A stretch of 64,000 bases of DNA from Mycobacterium uberis (GCF_003408705.1 NZ_QAYL01000001.1:310001-374000); one strand, 5' to 3'; numbered from the stretch's first letter, positions 39,438-53,392 are shown. The notes: generated by a model from the sequence alone, not told the origin. Translations and numbers: made by a program.

Positions 39438-40778
39438 TCAAGGCCGGTGGCGGCGTACTTTCCTTCCGGTGATGACCCTGGCCGCAATTACTGTCAATCG
39501 TACTAGGCCAATGTAGGTCGCCGGATTGAGCATTGTCGGCCAGTTGGTCCTGATCAGATGAGTGGTTAATGGTCGGCCGGCGAACCGGTCCGCCAGCCAG
39601 CCAAGGATCATCGGGACAGACAGTGGGTGTAAGGACATGTGCTCGCTGAACGGGTCCCGGTGATAGGTCACGTTGGTACCGCCTGCTGAATAGGTGTCGG
39701 CCAGCACATCGATGTCGTGGACGTCGATGAGGTAGTCGTGGATGGCCTGCACGATCAAGACCGGTGGGGTTGGTACCCCAGAACCCAGCCTGATGTTGTC
39801 GAAGACGTTCGCAACCGTCGGCCTGGACAGGGTTTTTTCGAGCGGCTCGTCGAGGTAGTCGCCGATGTCCTTGCCCGCCATCTTGATGACTGCGCCCACC
39901 GTCGTCATCTGCTCCAGCCGTGCCAGCAGAGTACGCCCTTTGTCATTAGCATGCTCTTTGATGACCTCATTCAGGGCAGGGTAGGTGTGTGAGAGTGCGG
40001 CCACCACAAGGGCAGGCAAGCCTGAAAGGAAGCCACCGTTAAGGCGACAGAAGACATGGCCTGGATCGCCGACCGGCGATCCCAGAACCGCCCCAACGAT
40101 ATCCAGTTCGGGTGCATACTCGGCACATACTTCAGCAGCCCACGCACTTGCCAGCCCACCACCGGAATACCCCCACAAACCGACCGGCGTGGCTAAGGGC
40201 AATCCAATGAACTCAGTATCCATGGTAGCCCGAATGCCATCCAGTACGCAATAGCCAGGACCATAAGGTGCGCCCCACAATCCGTGTGGCCCCTCGTGGT
40301 CAGGTACCGAGATCGCCCATCCTTCGGCGAGGGCAGCGATGATCATTAAAAGCTCGAATTGAGTCAGTGACCCAAAGGCTTTGGCCTTGCGTCGCAGCGC
40401 ATAGGATGGAAAACAGCGTGGTGACATGGCGTCGATCGCGCACTGATATGACAGCAGTGGGCAGGGCTGGCCGGTAGCAAACTCAGCTGGAAGGATCACC
40501 GTAGTCACCGTCGCCTCCGGCTTTCCCTTCATGTCCATTGTTCGGTAGAGCAGCTGAGTTGCGGTGATGGGTTGCGGGATCAGGCCCAGGAACGCCACCT
40601 CGACGTCGCGGGAGCGCAGCACAGTCCCGGGGGTAGCGTGATGATAGCCAGGTGGCGGCTGGTAAAACGGGTCGTCCGACGGCAACAGCGGGCGTACCTT
40701 ACGCTGCAACTTCTGGTGCAGTGGGCGGCCGATCCATTCCGCGCCGCTTGTCCCCGCCAGATTGCCGAGCTCTACCAT
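39438..40778 (-). CDS. Secretory-lipase-family alpha/beta hydrolase (Rv1592c-like)
   Basis: The product of 446 residues from ATG 40778 ([19 protein letters not shown]), the same start as in M. tuberculosis; a frame open to 40889 adds an unmatched leader. The nucleophile elbow is GYSGGG in [17 protein letters not shown], and the acid and histidine are expected in [14 protein letters not shown] and [23 protein letters not shown] is typical of the LIP/secretory lipase family. No obvious signal peptide. It would hydrolyse an ester or lipid of unknown identity; retained intact between two decayed-prone regions. Converges with Rv1591 with only six bases between stops. Confidence 0.9.
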   Translation of the reverse strand: MVELGNLAGTSGAEWIGRPLHQKLQRKVRPLLPSDDPFYQPPPGYHHATPGTVLRSRDVEVAFLGLIPQPITATQLLYRTMDMKGKPEATVTTVILPAEFATGQPCPLLSYQCAIDAMSPRCFPSYALRRKAKAFGSLTQFELLMIIAALAEGWAISVPDHEGPHGLWGAPYGPGYCVLDGIRATMDTEFIGLPLATPVGLWGYSGGGLASAWAAEVCAEYAPELDIVGAVLGSPVGDPGHVFCRLNGGFLSGLPALVVAALSHTYPALNEVIKEHANDKGRTLLARLEQMTTVGAVIKMAGKDIGDYLDEPLEKTLSRPTVANVFDNIRLGSGVPTPPVLIVQAIHDYLIDVHDIDVLADTYSAGGTNVTYHRDPFSEHMSLHPLSVPMILGWLADRFAGRPLTTHLIRTNWPTMLNPATYIGLVRLTVIAARVITGRKVRRHRP

Positions 40779-40982
40779 TGAGGCTCCCTTCATGGCCATC
40801 CGGGGCATTCTTGCGCACGAACGGCCGGTGACCAAACCATCGTGCCACGTGATCAGCGAGCTCACATTCGTGTGCGTGCCGTTATCCACTGTTCTAGCAA
40901 CGTTGCGTGTAGACGCGGCGTTGTTTCCGCCAGTCCAGGTGGGCGCCCCGGTTACGACCGTGTGGCTAGTTCCGGGGCGGTT

Positions 40983-41693
40983 TCACGGCCGCAGTGCAGC
41001 AAATTCGTCAGTAACCCTCAACTGCGAGTCGGTGAATCGGTACAGTGCGGCTGGGCGTCCGCCGCTGCGGCCGGACTGCGCGATGGTGCCAGTCTGGGTG
41101 ATGACGTTGCGGCGGGCCAGTACCCGCTGTAGATTTGTCGCGTCGACCTGGTACCCCAACGCGGCGCTGTAGATATCACGCAGCGTTGACAATGCGAATT
41201 CCTTTGGCGCCAAAGCGAATCCGATGTTTGTGTAGGACATTTTGGCGATCAGCCTGGCGCGTGCGTGCATCACCATTGGGCTGTGATCGAAGGCCATTGG
41301 TGGCAATGCGCTCAGTGGGTGCCAGCGGGTGTCTGGCGGCAACTCGGGGGTGGCGGGAGAGGGTACCAATCCCAGAAAGGTGGATGCAATCATCCGAATG
41401 CCCGGTAGTCGGTCGGGTTCGGAAAACACAGCGAGCTGCTCCAGATGTGCAAGCTCTCGAAGATCAACTTTTTCGGCTAGTTGGCGCCGAACCGAGTTGG
41501 TCATGTTCTCGTCGTTGCGTAGCCGTCCGCCCGGTAGCGACCATGTGCCTCGTTGCGGATTCCGGGCACGCTCCCATAACAGTACGTTAAGCTGAGGTTT
41601 TTCCGTTTGCGGTGCTCCCTTCACCTGCTTGGTAACTCGGCGAACCTGGAACACAACTGCGAGCACTTCGTGGACGGTGCTACTATGGTCCAT
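40983..41693 (-). CDS. nrtR: NrtR-type transcriptional repressor of NAD synthesis
   Basis: The product of 236 residues from ATG 41693 has an N-terminal Nudix domain and a C-terminal winged helix ([23 protein letters not shown]...[12 protein letters not shown]), the architecture of NrtR regulators. The Nudix box reads [21 protein letters not shown], lacking the REUxEE catalytic glutamates, so the domain probably senses a NAD-related ligand such as ADP-ribose rather than hydrolysing it. It is divergent from nadA, with a perfect palindrome between them; the counterpart Rv1593c/MSMEG NrtR is reported to repress nadA-nadB-nadC. A longer frame to 41807 would run through the operator and into nadA. 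Confidence 0.9.
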   Translation of the reverse strand: MDHSSTVHEVLAVVFQVRRVTKQVKGAPQTEKPQLNVLLWERARNPQRGTWSLPGGRLRNDENMTNSVRRQLAEKVDLRELAHLEQLAVFSEPDRLPGIRMIASTFLGLVPSPATPELPPDTRWHPLSALPPMAFDHSPMVMHARARLIAKMSYTNIGFALAPKEFALSTLRDIYSAALGYQVDATNLQRVLARRNVITQTGTIAQSGRSGGRPAALYRFTDSQLRVTDEFAALRP

Positions 41694-41716
41694 GTTTTCG
41701 ATTGTAAGTCGAAAAC
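41694..41716. promoter_or_regulatory. Candidate NrtR operator between nrtR and nadA
   Basis: GTTTTCGA (41694-41701), seven bases, TCGAAAAC (41709-41716) is a perfect inverted repeat touching the nrtR start codon and 23 bases before nadA. Position and symmetry fit an autoregulated repressor that also controls the nad operon. Confidence 0.75.
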
Positions 41717-41739
41717 CTCCTGTGCCGAAAGGAGCTGCC

Positions 41740-42798
41740 GTGACGGTGCTAAATGGCATGAAGTCGCTCGCCGGCGACGTGACTGCCATGATCGCCGGCA
41801 TCACCAATTCACCGGCTGGTTACGCCGGCGTGGAAGGTAATGAGCAATGGGCCGCCGAGATTCGACGGCTGGCCCGATTACGTGGCGCCACCGTGCTTGC
41901 GCACAACTACCAGTTGCCCGCTATCCAGGACGTCGCTGACCACGTGGGAGACTCGTTGGCGTTGTCGCGGATTGCCGCCGAAGTACCCGAGGACATCATC
42001 GTGTTCTGCGGTGTGCACTTTATGGCCGAGACTGCGAAGATCCTCAGCCCGAACAAGACCGTGCTCATCCCGGACCAGCGAGCGGGTTGTTCCCTTGCCG
42101 ATTCGATCACTCCCGATGAGCTGCGTGCTTGGAAGGACGAGCACCCTGGCGCCGCCGTGGTGTCGTATGTCAACACCACGGCGGCGGTGAAGGCGCTCAC
42201 CGATATCTGCTGCACCTCGTCAAATGCGGTGGACGTGGTCGAGGCAATCGACCCTACTTGCGAGGTGCTGTTTTGCCCAGATCAATTCCTGGGCGCTCAT
42301 GTCCGTCGCGTGACTGGCCGCAAGAACGTGCATGTGTGGGCGGGGGAATGTCACGTGCATGCCGCGATCAACGGTGACGAGCTCACTAAGCAGGCTCACG
42401 CACATCCTGACGCGGAGCTGTTTGTACACCCGGAATGTGGGTGCGCGATATCAGCACTGTACCTCGCTAGTGAAGGTGCGTTTCCGCCGGACCGGGTTAA
42501 GATCTTGTCCACTGGCGGTATGCTAGCGGTCGCTAACCAGACGCAGTCCCGCAAAGTTTTGGTCGCCACTGAGGTTGGCATGTTGTATCAGCTGCGCCGG
42601 GCAGCACCGGAAATCGACTTCCGCGCGGTCAACGAACATGCGTCGTGTAAGTACATGAAGATGATCACCCCCAGTGCACTGTTGCGTTGTCTGGTCGAGG
42701 GTGCCGACGAAGTTCACGTAGACCCGGAAATTGCAGCAGCAGGCCGGCGCAGTGTGCAGCGGATGATCGAAATTGGCCAGCCTGGCGGCAGCGAATAA
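41740..42798 (+). CDS. nadA: Quinolinate synthase
   Basis: 4Fe-4S enzyme that condenses iminoaspartate with dihydroxyacetone phosphate to quinolinate. GTG 41740 with AAAGGAG at 41728-41734 gives 352 residues; an open frame back to 41629 is antisense to nrtR and not used. The family triplets are present ([40 protein letters not shown]), as are cluster cysteines in [18 protein letters not shown] and HPECGC. The stop overlaps the nadB ATG (TAATG), so nadA-nadB-nadC form one operon. Regulated, probably, by NrtR. Confidence 0.96.
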   Translation: MTVLNGMKSLAGDVTAMIAGITNSPAGYAGVEGNEQWAAEIRRLARLRGATVLAHNYQLPAIQDVADHVGDSLALSRIAAEVPEDIIVFCGVHFMAETAKILSPNKTVLIPDQRAGCSLADSITPDELRAWKDEHPGAAVVSYVNTTAAVKALTDICCTSSNAVDVVEAIDPTCEVLFCPDQFLGAHVRRVTGRKNVHVWAGECHVHAAINGDELTKQAHAHPDAELFVHPECGCAISALYLASEGAFPPDRVKILSTGGMLAVANQTQSRKVLVATEVGMLYQLRRAAPEIDFRAVNEHASCKYMKMITPSALLRCLVEGADEVHVDPEIAAAGRRSVQRMIEIGQPGGSE

Positions 42799-44381
42799 TG
42801 GTCGGTCCCGACTGGAAATACGCGGCCGATGTGGTGGTAGTGGGAACCGGCGTGGCGGGTTTGGCGGCCGCGCTTGCCGCTCACCGCGCCGGCCGTAGCG
42901 TCGTCGTATTAAGCAAATCCGACCAGCGGTGTGGTATGACCGTAACGCACTATGCGCAAGGCGGCATTGCAGTGGTGTTGCCGGGCTCTGACGATTCTAT
43001 CGACGCTCATGTCGCCGACACCCTGGCGGCAGGAGCGGGCATGTGCGATCCCGACGCCGTGTACTCGATTGTCGCTGACGGCTACCGCGCGGTTGCCGAA
43101 TTGGTTGGTGACGGAGCGCGTTTCGACGAATCGGTTCCCGGCCGCTGGGCTGTGACGCGCGAAGGTGGGCACTCGCGGCCGCGTATCGTGCACGCGGGTG
43201 GCGATGCCACTGGTGCCGAGGTGCAGCGGGCGCTCGACCATGCCGCCGGCGTGTTGGACATCCGCACTAGTCACTTGGTGTTGCGGGTACTGCACGACGG
43301 TACTGTGGTGAATGGGGTGGCGGTGCTCAACCCAGACGGATGGGGCATCGTCAGCGCACCTTCGGTGATCTTGGCTTCCGGTGGGCTCGGGCATCTCTAC
43401 GGCGCGACTACCAATCCGGAAGGTTCCACTGGCGATGGGATCGCGTTAGCGCTGTGGGCTGGTGTGGCGGTTAGTGATCTCGAGTTCATTCAATTCCATC
43501 CGACTATGCTTTTCGTGGCGGGTACCGGCAACGACACCGACAGGCGGCGGCCGTTGGTCACCGAAGCTATCCGCGGTGAGGGTGCGATTTTGCTTGATAG
43601 CAATGGCAATTCGGTAACAGCCGGGGTGCATCCAATGGGCGATCTGGCGCCGCGCGATGTTGTTGCGGCTGCCATCGACGCGCGGCTGAAAGCCACTGGC
43701 GATTCATGCGTATACCTGGACGCACGCGGCATTAACGGCTTCGCAGCCCGGTTCCCCACCGTCGCCGGCGCATGCCGAGACGCAGGCATCGACCCGGCTC
43801 GTGAACCGATTCCGGTTGTTCCGGGGGCACACTACAGCTGCGGCGGCATCGTCACCGATGTGTACGGCCAAACCGAGCTGGCTGGGCTGTTCGCCGCTGG
43901 TGAGGTGGCTCGCACTGGGATGCACGGTGCCAACCGTTTGGCGTCCAACAGCTTGTTGGAGGGGTTGGTGGTCGGTGGCCGCGCCGGAAAGGCTGCGGCT
44001 ATATATGCGGCGGCTGGGTGCTCGTGCGCGTCGGATCTCGAGCCTGTAACACATACCGCACCGAAACGCCGTGAGCTGCAGCGTGCGATGAGCCAGGATG
44101 CCGCGGTGATGCGCAACGCCGCCGGCCTGCAGCGGCTGTCCAACACGTTGGATGAGGCACCGGTCCGTTTGGTAACCAGTCGTCGTGATTTCGAGGACGT
44201 CGCGTTGACACTGACCGCCCGGGCGGTGACCGCGGCGGCTTTGGCACGAAATGAAAGCCGGGGTTGTCATCACCGCACGGAGTACCTGGATGCCGTGCCG
44301 GAGTATGGCCGCAGCAGTGTGCTCCGGCTGGCCGATGATCAGAACTCGGTGCTAGTGGGGGCATTGGCGGCGGTGGGTTGA
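42798..44381 (+). CDS. nadB: L-aspartate oxidase
   Basis: FAD enzyme that oxidises aspartate to iminoaspartate and passes it to NadA. Length is 527 residues, as in M. tuberculosis. The FAD fingerprint is VVVGTGVAGLAAALAAHRAG (residues about 13-32), then MTVTHYAQGGIAVVL, EGGHSRPRIVHAGGDATG, EFIQFHPT, and PGAHYSCGGIVTD with GEVARTGMHGANRLASNSLLEGLV near the C-terminal part of the FAD domain. Fits the succinate dehydrogenase flavoprotein family. No disruption. Confidence 0.97.
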   Translation: MVGPDWKYAADVVVVGTGVAGLAAALAAHRAGRSVVVLSKSDQRCGMTVTHYAQGGIAVVLPGSDDSIDAHVADTLAAGAGMCDPDAVYSIVADGYRAVAELVGDGARFDESVPGRWAVTREGGHSRPRIVHAGGDATGAEVQRALDHAAGVLDIRTSHLVLRVLHDGTVVNGVAVLNPDGWGIVSAPSVILASGGLGHLYGATTNPEGSTGDGIALALWAGVAVSDLEFIQFHPTMLFVAGTGNDTDRRRPLVTEAIRGEGAILLDSNGNSVTAGVHPMGDLAPRDVVAAAIDARLKATGDSCVYLDARGINGFAARFPTVAGACRDAGIDPAREPIPVVPGAHYSCGGIVTDVYGQTELAGLFAAGEVARTGMHGANRLASNSLLEGLVVGGRAGKAAAIYAAAGCSCASDLEPVTHTAPKRRELQRAMSQDAAVMRNAAGLQRLSNTLDEAPVRLVTSRRDFEDVALTLTARAVTAAALARNESRGCHHRTEYLDAVPEYGRSSVLRLADDQNSVLVGALAAVG

Positions 44382-44383
44382 CG

Positions 44384-45238
44384 ATGCTGTCCGACTGCGA
44401 ACTCGACGCGGCACGAGACACTATTCGGCGTGCTCTGCATGAGGATTTACAGTATGGGCTCGACATCACCACACAGGCGACGGTGCCAGCCGGCACGGTC
44501 GCTACGGCGTCGATGGTGCCCCGCGAGCCAGGTGTAATTGCTGGGGTAGATGTCGCGTTACTAGTCCTCGATGAGATGCTCGGGGTCGACGGCTACCGGG
44601 TGCTTGACCGCGTCGGGGACGGTGTCCGGTTACAGCCGGGCCAGCCGCTGCTGACCGTGCAGGCAGCAGCCTCGGCGCTGTTGACCGCGGAGCGGACCAT
44701 GCTGAACCTGGTCTGCCACATGTCCGGGATCGCCACCGTGACGGCGTCCTGGGTTGATGCCGTACGTGGCACCAAAGCCAAGATCCGCGATACTCGCAAG
44801 ACGCTGCCTGGCCTGCGTGTGCTGCAGAAATACGCGGTGCGTGTCGGCGGTGGTGTCAACCATCGACTGGGGCTCGGCGATGTCGCATTGATCAAGGACA
44901 ATCATGTTGCTGCCGTGGGATCGGTGGTCGGCGCGTTGCGGGCAGTGCGGGCAGCTGCGTCTGAGTTGTCGTGCGAAGTTGAAGTAGACTCACTCGAGCA
45001 GCTTGACGCCGTGCTGGCCGAGGAACCCGAGTTGATCCTGCTAGACAATTTCGCGGTGTGGCAGACACAAGCGGCGGTACAGCGTCGGAACACACGAGCA
45101 CCTGCCGTTCTGCTCGAATCGTCCGGTGGGCTGAGCCTCGAGAACGCGGCGACCTACGCGGGGACCGGCGTGGATTACCTCGCTGTTGGTGCGCTGACTC
45201 ACTCGGTGCGGATCCTCGATATCGGCTTGGATATGTAG
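44384..45238 (+). CDS. nadC: Nicotinate-nucleotide pyrophosphorylase (quinolinate phosphoribosyltransferase)
   Basis: Converts quinolinate and PRPP to nicotinate mononucleotide, completing the de novo pathway begun by NadB and NadA. ATG 44384 gives 284 residues beginning MLSDCELDAARDTIRRAL; a TTG at 44378 overlapping the nadB stop would add two residues and cannot be excluded. Key substrate residues are in AERTMLNLVCHMSGIAT, KIRDTRKTLPGLR, KYAVRVGGGVNHRLGLGD, IKDNHV and LESSGGLS. Continuous frame. Confidence 0.96.
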   Translation: MLSDCELDAARDTIRRALHEDLQYGLDITTQATVPAGTVATASMVPREPGVIAGVDVALLVLDEMLGVDGYRVLDRVGDGVRLQPGQPLLTVQAAASALLTAERTMLNLVCHMSGIATVTASWVDAVRGTKAKIRDTRKTLPGLRVLQKYAVRVGGGVNHRLGLGDVALIKDNHVAAVGSVVGALRAVRAAASELSCEVEVDSLEQLDAVLAEEPELILLDNFAVWQTQAAVQRRNTRAPAVLLESSGGLSLENAATYAGTGVDYLAVGALTHSVRILDIGLDM

Positions 45239-45471
45239 CCGCTTGCCGCCGGCGTTTGGAGTGTGCGCCCGTGACTCCAACTGGGTGCACGGGGCAGAAA
45301 ACTGTCGGCGGATTCCGCCCTGGTGCACATATTATGGATGTTTCAGTGTACACTGCGTCAAACGCGTGGGGTTGCTGTGCGTACCAATGGGTACTGGCCG
45401 TTCACCAGTGTGTCAGTCGCTAGTGAGAAATGTTGTTTGCCTGCGGGAAGTTATCGCTCAAAAATTCTCCG

Positions 45472-46210
45472 GATGAAGCGGTTAACGTTTGAATGAGGCC
45501 TGGCGATACACAGGCACGAGATGCCTAACCCCAAAATCACGTCGTCAGGGCAGGCGCTGGTTCGGCTGCTGCTAGTGGCTTGTTGTGATCTGGATGTCCG
45601 CTTGGTCTGCCATGGCCGGCTGTCACTGCCGCAGGGGATGTGGTGGGCCACGAAGGCCTAGTCGAAGTCATCGTTGTTGGCGATGACGTGAGCAGTGTTC
45701 ATGTGGGTGATCGGGTGGTGGCGCCTTTTCAGATTAGCTGTGGAAACTGCTGTAAATGCCGCTGTAGCTTGACTGGTTTATGCGGTTCGCATGTTACTGA
45801 ATGGCGGCGTACGGGATGGCTCTAATTGCAGACCTGGATGGTGGCGGCTTTCTGTTGGATCTGATGCTTATGCCGTACGCCGACGCGATGCTGATCCCAA
45901 TGCCAGACGTTCTATCTAGATCAAGTTGCCATTGTTTCGCTGTGCGGACGACATTTCCGACGGTTGGCGAGCAGTGAGGCCATTCGCAGCGGAGCTGTTT
46001 AGTCTTGACCGGGCCTACCGCCGTGTCCTGGTAGTCGGTCAGCTATCGATCGGATGGCATGCGGCAGCGCTTGGGGCACACGTTGACTATGTCGACACCG
46101 GTCAGCAGCGGCTGGCTGCCGTCGAGAAACTTGGGGCGATGATGCACGATCGGGTAAAGCCGGGCAAGTCCTGACCAGACAGCGTCTGTAACTGATATCG
46201 GTACCTGTTA
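45472..46210 (+). pseudogene. Remnant of a zinc-containing alcohol dehydrogenase
   Basis: From about 45476 the strand reads LTFE (stop), MPNPKITSSGQALVRLLL, VACCDLDVRLVCHGRLSL, then in another frame AGDVVGHEGLVEVIVVGDDVS, SVHVGDRVVAPFQISCGNCC (catalytic-domain zinc ligands GHE and the structural CxxC), then DDISDGWRAVRPFAAELFSL and VLVVGQLSIGWHAAALGAHVDYV with AVEKLGAMMHDR (Rossmann domain). Frameshifts and stops inactivate it. It lies between nadC and hisD, where M. tuberculosis has Rv1597 and Rv1598c; I do not recognise those here. Confidence 0.8.
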
Positions 46211-46968
46211 CCAACCCACGGTAGAGATTGAATGTACACTTGCGGGGTGAGGTTTGTTACTGGGCGCGTCAACGTGCGTTAGTGTCGTCTCACGTATTTT
46301 GGACGTGCTCATCGACGGATGCGATTTGTTACCGGCTGTTGAGCGCGTGGTTGCCTGGAAAGGTGCCTCATTAGCCCGGTCCCGGCGATGACGGGAGAAA
46401 TTGTCTTCGCCAGGGTGTTAGACCGGCACCAGCTTAGGTAAGGTCACTGACGAAGACCGCAATTCGGTGCGGCTGTACGCGCACAATCTACGGCAACTGT
46501 TGAATGTTCGGGTCGTCGGAGCCGGCGGGCAGAATCCGGAGGTTGATGATATGCGCGTCGCAATGGGTGAAGTGCACGTTGGCGTCGCCGATGGCCAGCA
46601 CGTTTTTGACTCAATTAGTTTTCCGTGGCTCGGTGCAGTTGCCAGCACATCGCCTTTGCGGTAGGCGGTCACAATGATTTGGTACGGCTTGCCGAATTTG
46701 CGGCTCTGGTGCGTTATGATAGCGCTGCACGGCAGGTAAGGCGCGATTGGTTTGAGCGCTAAATTCGTGTATTTGAGCTGAAAGCACTAGAGCCGGGGCC
46801 GGAACACTGTCGGTACGTCGGGGTCTCTATTGGGGTGCCCCTTAGTGGAGATGTCTGCTTTCTTAAGCAGATTCTAAATCTCAATGCGGACGTAAACGGG
46901 GTGTAGGCCTGTTACCGGTGTTGTACTGGCCGGATATCGACTTGAGTTGCTCTGGGACACTGGTTGTC
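46211..46968. other. Decayed stretch before hisD with protein-like fragments
   Basis: About 46430-46670 on the plus strand reads LGKVTDEDRNSVRLYAHNLR, NVRVVGAGGQNPEVDD and VGVADGQHVFDSISFPWLGA, followed after a stop by frames to about 46900 (YDSAARQVRRDWFER, VGVSIGVPLSGDVCFL). It looks like one former protein, unrecognised by me, with several stops. The last bases hold the hisD promoter region. Confidence 0.4.
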
Positions 46969-50073
<3,105 letters not shown>

Positions 50074-50077
<4 letters not shown>

Positions 50078-50694
50078 GAAGTAAATCGGTTGTAGTGCTG
50101 GATTACGGATCGGGTAACTTGCGGTCAGTGCAACGCGCGCTGCAGCGGGTTGGCGCTGAGGTCGAAGTTACGACTGACTCAGCTGCAGGTGCCGCAGCTG
50201 ACGGGTTACTGGTGCCCGGCGTCGGCGCGTTCGAGGCGTGCATGACAGGCCTGCGGAAAATCGCGGGGGAGCGGATCATCGCCGAGCGGATCGCCGCAGG
50301 ACGCCCGGTGTTGGGGGTCTGTGTCGGTATGCAGATCTTGTTCACCCGCGGTGTCGAGTTCAACGTGGAAACAACAGGATGTGGACAGTGGCCGGGCGTT
50401 GTGACCCGGCTCGATGCCCCGGTCATTCCCCATATAGGTTGGAATGTAGTCAATTCCGCTTCTGGAAGTGCGCTGTTTAAGGGCTTAGGTGTTGGCGCCC
50501 GGTTCTATTTCGTGCACTCCTACGCCGTGCAGCGTTGGGAAGGTTCATCCGAGGCGCTGTTGACCTGGGCTACCCACCAAGTGCCGTTTGTGGCTGCGGT
50601 GGAAGAAGGGCAACTGGCTGCCACCCAATTCCATCCGGAGAAGAGTGGAGACGCTGGGGTAGCCGTGCTGCGTAATTGGGTTGAGGGACTTTAA
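50074..50694 (+). CDS. hisH: Imidazole glycerol phosphate synthase, glutaminase subunit
   Basis: Releases ammonia from glutamine and channels it to HisF. The 206 residues start with GTG overlapping the hisB stop. Class I amidotransferase motifs: [21 protein letters not shown], the nucleophile C83 in [25 protein letters not shown] and the catalytic histidine in [13 protein letters not shown]. Partner hisF lies two genes downstream. Confidence 0.97.
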
Positions 50695-50703
50695 AGGATA
50701 TTA

Positions 50704-51453
50704 ATGATGTCGCTGATACTTTTACCCGCTGTCGACGTGGTCGCGGGTCGCGCTGTGCGCCTGGTTCAAGGCAAGGTCGGTAGCGAAACCGAGTACGGTT
50801 CAGCATTGGACGCTGCGCTGGGCTGGCAGCGCGACGGCGCCGACTGGATCCACCTGGTGGATCTGGATGCCGCGTTTGGCCGCGGTTCTAATCGCGAACT
50901 GCTCGCCGAGGTGGTGGGCAAGCTCGATGTGCAGGTCGAGCTATCCGGCGGTATCCGCGACGATGATTCACTGACTGAGGCGCTGGCTACCGGCTGTGCA
51001 CGGGTCAACCTAGGGACGGCGGCACTAGAAAACCCGCACTGGTGCGCACGGGTGATTGCTGAGCACGGTGACAAGATTGCCGTCGGACTAGACGTTCAGT
51101 TTGATCAAGGAAATCCAGCCGGCCAGCATCGGCTACGCGGACGCGGTTGGGAAACCGATGGGGGAGATTTGCAGGAAGTGCTGGAACGCCTTAATGGCCA
51201 AGGGTGTTCACGGTTCGTTGTCACCGACGTTACTAAGGATGGCACACTGAGTGGCCCCAACCTCGGTCTACTGGTAAGTGTTGCCGATCACACCGACGCC
51301 CCGGTGATCGCGTCCGGCGGCGTTTCCAGCTTGGGCGACCTGCGTGCCATCGCTGCGCTCACTGGCCGCGGGATTGAAGGCGCCATCGTGGGCAAGGCCC
51401 TTTACACCGGGCGGTTCACCTTGCCGCAGGCACTAGCCGCGGTGCGGGTGTAA
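50704..51453 (+). CDS. hisA: Phosphoribosyl isomerase A (HisA, likely bifunctional with TrpF)
   Basis: TIM-barrel isomerase for ProFAR in histidine synthesis; in mycobacteria the same protein (PriA) also isomerises PRA in tryptophan synthesis. The 249 residues carry the catalytic D11 ([16 protein letters not shown]), [28 protein letters not shown] with the second aspartate, and VIASGGVSS. Compared with the remembered M. tuberculosis sequence there are about four extra residues in the loop [16 protein letters not shown], near the active site. No trpF is found beside the trp genes in this window, consistent with a dual role. Ten bases, with AAAGGA, separate it from hisH. Confidence 0.95.
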   Translation: MMSLILLPAVDVVAGRAVRLVQGKVGSETEYGSALDAALGWQRDGADWIHLVDLDAAFGRGSNRELLAEVVGKLDVQVELSGGIRDDDSLTEALATGCARVNLGTAALENPHWCARVIAEHGDKIAVGLDVQFDQGNPAGQHRLRGRGWETDGGDLQEVLERLNGQGCSRFVVTDVTKDGTLSGPNLGLLVSVADHTDAPVIASGGVSSLGDLRAIAALTGRGIEGAIVGKALYTGRFTLPQALAAVRV

Positions 51454-51460
51454 CCCTGCG

Positions 51461-52276
51461 ATGGATCTTGATGCGTTGATAGCTGAGGCGTCGACAATCC
51501 TTGATGCTGTAGCTGGTCCGTTTTTGGTCGACTATCGCGCCGATTCGGTGGTCCGCAAGAAAGGCGACGGCTTCGCCACCGAAGTCGATCTTGCCATCGA
51601 ACGGTGGGTCGTTACCGCGTTGGTCGAGATCACGGGGATCGGCTTACACGGCGAGGAGTTCGGTGGTACGGCAGTCTACTCGTCGTGGGTATGGGTACTA
51701 GATCCAATCGATGGCACATTCAACTACATGGCCGGATCACCAATGGGCGCTATGCTGTTGGATTTACTCAACCACGGCGAGCCAGTGGAGGGCTTGATTT
51801 GGTTACTGTTCATCGGTGAGCGTTGCACGGCCATCGCGAGCATAGCTCTGATGAAAAATTTTGTTTTGCAATTACCTTTGTCTTACAGCGAGTTGAGCAA
51901 GGCGCTCGTCGGCATCGGTACATTCAATGTGGATACACGGAGCCGGATCTCCGGACGCTATCGGCTAACGATGGTGGAAAATCTCAGCCGACCCGGTTTG
52001 CAGTTGCGCATGCCTGGTTCAATTGGCACCGAATTTTCCTGGATTGCCAACGGAATCCTTCGTGAAGAAGTAAGTTGCGGTTACCATATTTGGGATAACG
52101 CCGAGGGTTTCGCTCTGGTGCAAACCACCGGCGGCGTTGTCATCGATCTGGTCGGTGAATCGTGGGTGCCGGCTTCGCCGTTCGTGGTAGCGGCAACACC
52201 AGGAGTATATAGCAAGATCATCGAGATCATTTGCAGTACAGGAGAACTGGAAGATTACCAAGATGTACTCGGGTAA
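51461..52276 (+). CDS. impA: Inositol-monophosphatase-family phosphatase ImpA
   Basis: Magnesium-dependent phosphatase of the FIG superfamily; in actinobacterial his operons this position suggests action on histidinol phosphate or inositol phosphate. The 271 residues retain [21 protein letters not shown], the metal-binding [14 protein letters not shown] and a C-terminal [10 protein letters not shown]. The last normally reads WDxAAG; here glutamate replaces alanine. The middle region ([21 protein letters not shown]) is unusually divergent for a gene in a conserved operon, but the frame is open throughout. Overlaps hisF by 14 bases. May be slowly losing function. Confidence 0.85.
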   Translation: MDLDALIAEASTILDAVAGPFLVDYRADSVVRKKGDGFATEVDLAIERWVVTALVEITGIGLHGEEFGGTAVYSSWVWVLDPIDGTFNYMAGSPMGAMLLDLLNHGEPVEGLIWLLFIGERCTAIASIALMKNFVLQLPLSYSELSKALVGIGTFNVDTRSRISGRYRLTMVENLSRPGLQLRMPGSIGTEFSWIANGILREEVSCGYHIWDNAEGFALVQTTGGVVIDLVGESWVPASPFVVAATPGVYSKIIEIICSTGELEDYQDVLG

Positions 52277-53048
52277 CGGTCTTGCGGTGCGGGTGATTCC
52301 CTGCCTAGATGTCGACGGAGGGCGGGTGGTCAAAGGGGTCAATTTCGAGAACCTCCGGGATGCGGGTGACCCCGTAGAGTTGGCTGCTGTCTACGATGCC
52401 GAAGGTGCAGACGAGCTGACTTTTCTTGACGTGACTGCATCGTTGTCGAGCAGGGGCACTATGCTGGAGATAGTGCGCCGTACGGCCGAACAGGTGTTTA
52501 TTCCACTGACGGTCGGTGGTGGAGTGCGTACGGTTGTCGATGTCGACGTGTTGCTGCGCGCGGGAGCTGACAAGGTTGCCGTCAACACTGCTGCAATCGA
52601 TCGCCCCGAGCTGTTGGCAGACATGGCAAGGACATTCGGTTCCCAGTGCATTGTGTTATCTGTCGACGCGCGCACTGTGCGTACCGGATCAACACCGACA
52701 TCGTCCGGTTGGGAGGTGACTACTCATGGCGGTCGCCGCGGCACCGGTATCGATGCCGTCGAGTGGGCGATCTGTGGGGCCGACCTCGGGGCCGGGGAAA
52801 TTCTGCTGAATTCGATGGACGCCGACGGCACTAAAGCCGGGTTCGACTTGGCGATGCTTCGGGCCGTTCGCGCCGCGGTCACGGTGCCAGTCATAGCCAG
52901 CGGCGGTGCCGGGTCAATTGAACACTTCGTGCCAGCAGTTGCTGCTGGTGCCGATGCGGTCTTGGCGGCAAGCGTCTTTCATTTCCGAGAGTTGACGATT
53001 AGGCAGGTCAAGGCCGCCATGGCTGCAGCAGGGATCACGGTGCGATGA
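52263..53048 (+). CDS. hisF: Imidazole glycerol phosphate synthase, cyclase subunit
   Basis: Uses ammonia from HisH to close the imidazole ring, giving IGP and AICAR. The 261 residues start at an ATG inside the impA end ([11 protein letters not shown]). Catalytic aspartates lie in [15 protein letters not shown] and VLSVDAR; phosphate loops are TVGGGVRT and [12 protein letters not shown] overlap with hisI. Confidence 0.97.
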   Translation: MYSGNGLAVRVIPCLDVDGGRVVKGVNFENLRDAGDPVELAAVYDAEGADELTFLDVTASLSSRGTMLEIVRRTAEQVFIPLTVGGGVRTVVDVDVLLRAGADKVAVNTAAIDRPELLADMARTFGSQCIVLSVDARTVRTGSTPTSSGWEVTTHGGRRGTGIDAVEWAICGADLGAGEILLNSMDADGTKAGFDLAMLRAVRAAVTVPVIASGGAGSIEHFVPAVAAGADAVLAASVFHFRELTIRQVKAAMAAAGITVR

Positions 53049-53392
53049 CACTTGTCCCAGACATCGCGGCGCGCCTCAAGCGCAACGCCGAGGGTTTATT
53101 CACCGCAGTTGTGCAAGAGCGCTCCAGCGGCGACGTGCTAATGGTCGCTTGGATGGACGACGAAGCACTAGCTCGCACTCTGGAAACCCGTGAGGCCACT
53201 TACTATTCGCGATCCCGGGCCGAACAGTGGGTCAAGGGCGTGACTTCCGGCAATACGCAGTATGTCCACTCGGTGCGCTTGGACTGCGACGGCGACACTG
53301 TGCTGTTGACAGTCGACCAGGTCGGCGGAGCCTGCCACACCGGCGCACACAGTTGCTTCGATGCCATAGTGTTGTTGGTTTCTCAGGACTAG
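53045..53392 (+). CDS. hisI: Phosphoribosyl-AMP cyclohydrolase
   Basis: Opens the adenine ring of PR-AMP, the third step of histidine synthesis. Stand-alone 115-residue form, as in other mycobacteria, where HisE is a separate protein elsewhere. Zinc and substrate residues are in [48 protein letters not shown] and [12 protein letters not shown]. Last gene of the his operon. Confidence 0.96.
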   Translation: MTLVPDIAARLKRNAEGLFTAVVQERSSGDVLMVAWMDDEALARTLETREATYYSRSRAEQWVKGVTSGNTQYVHSVRLDCDGDTVLLTVDQVGGACHTGAHSCFDAIVLLVSQD

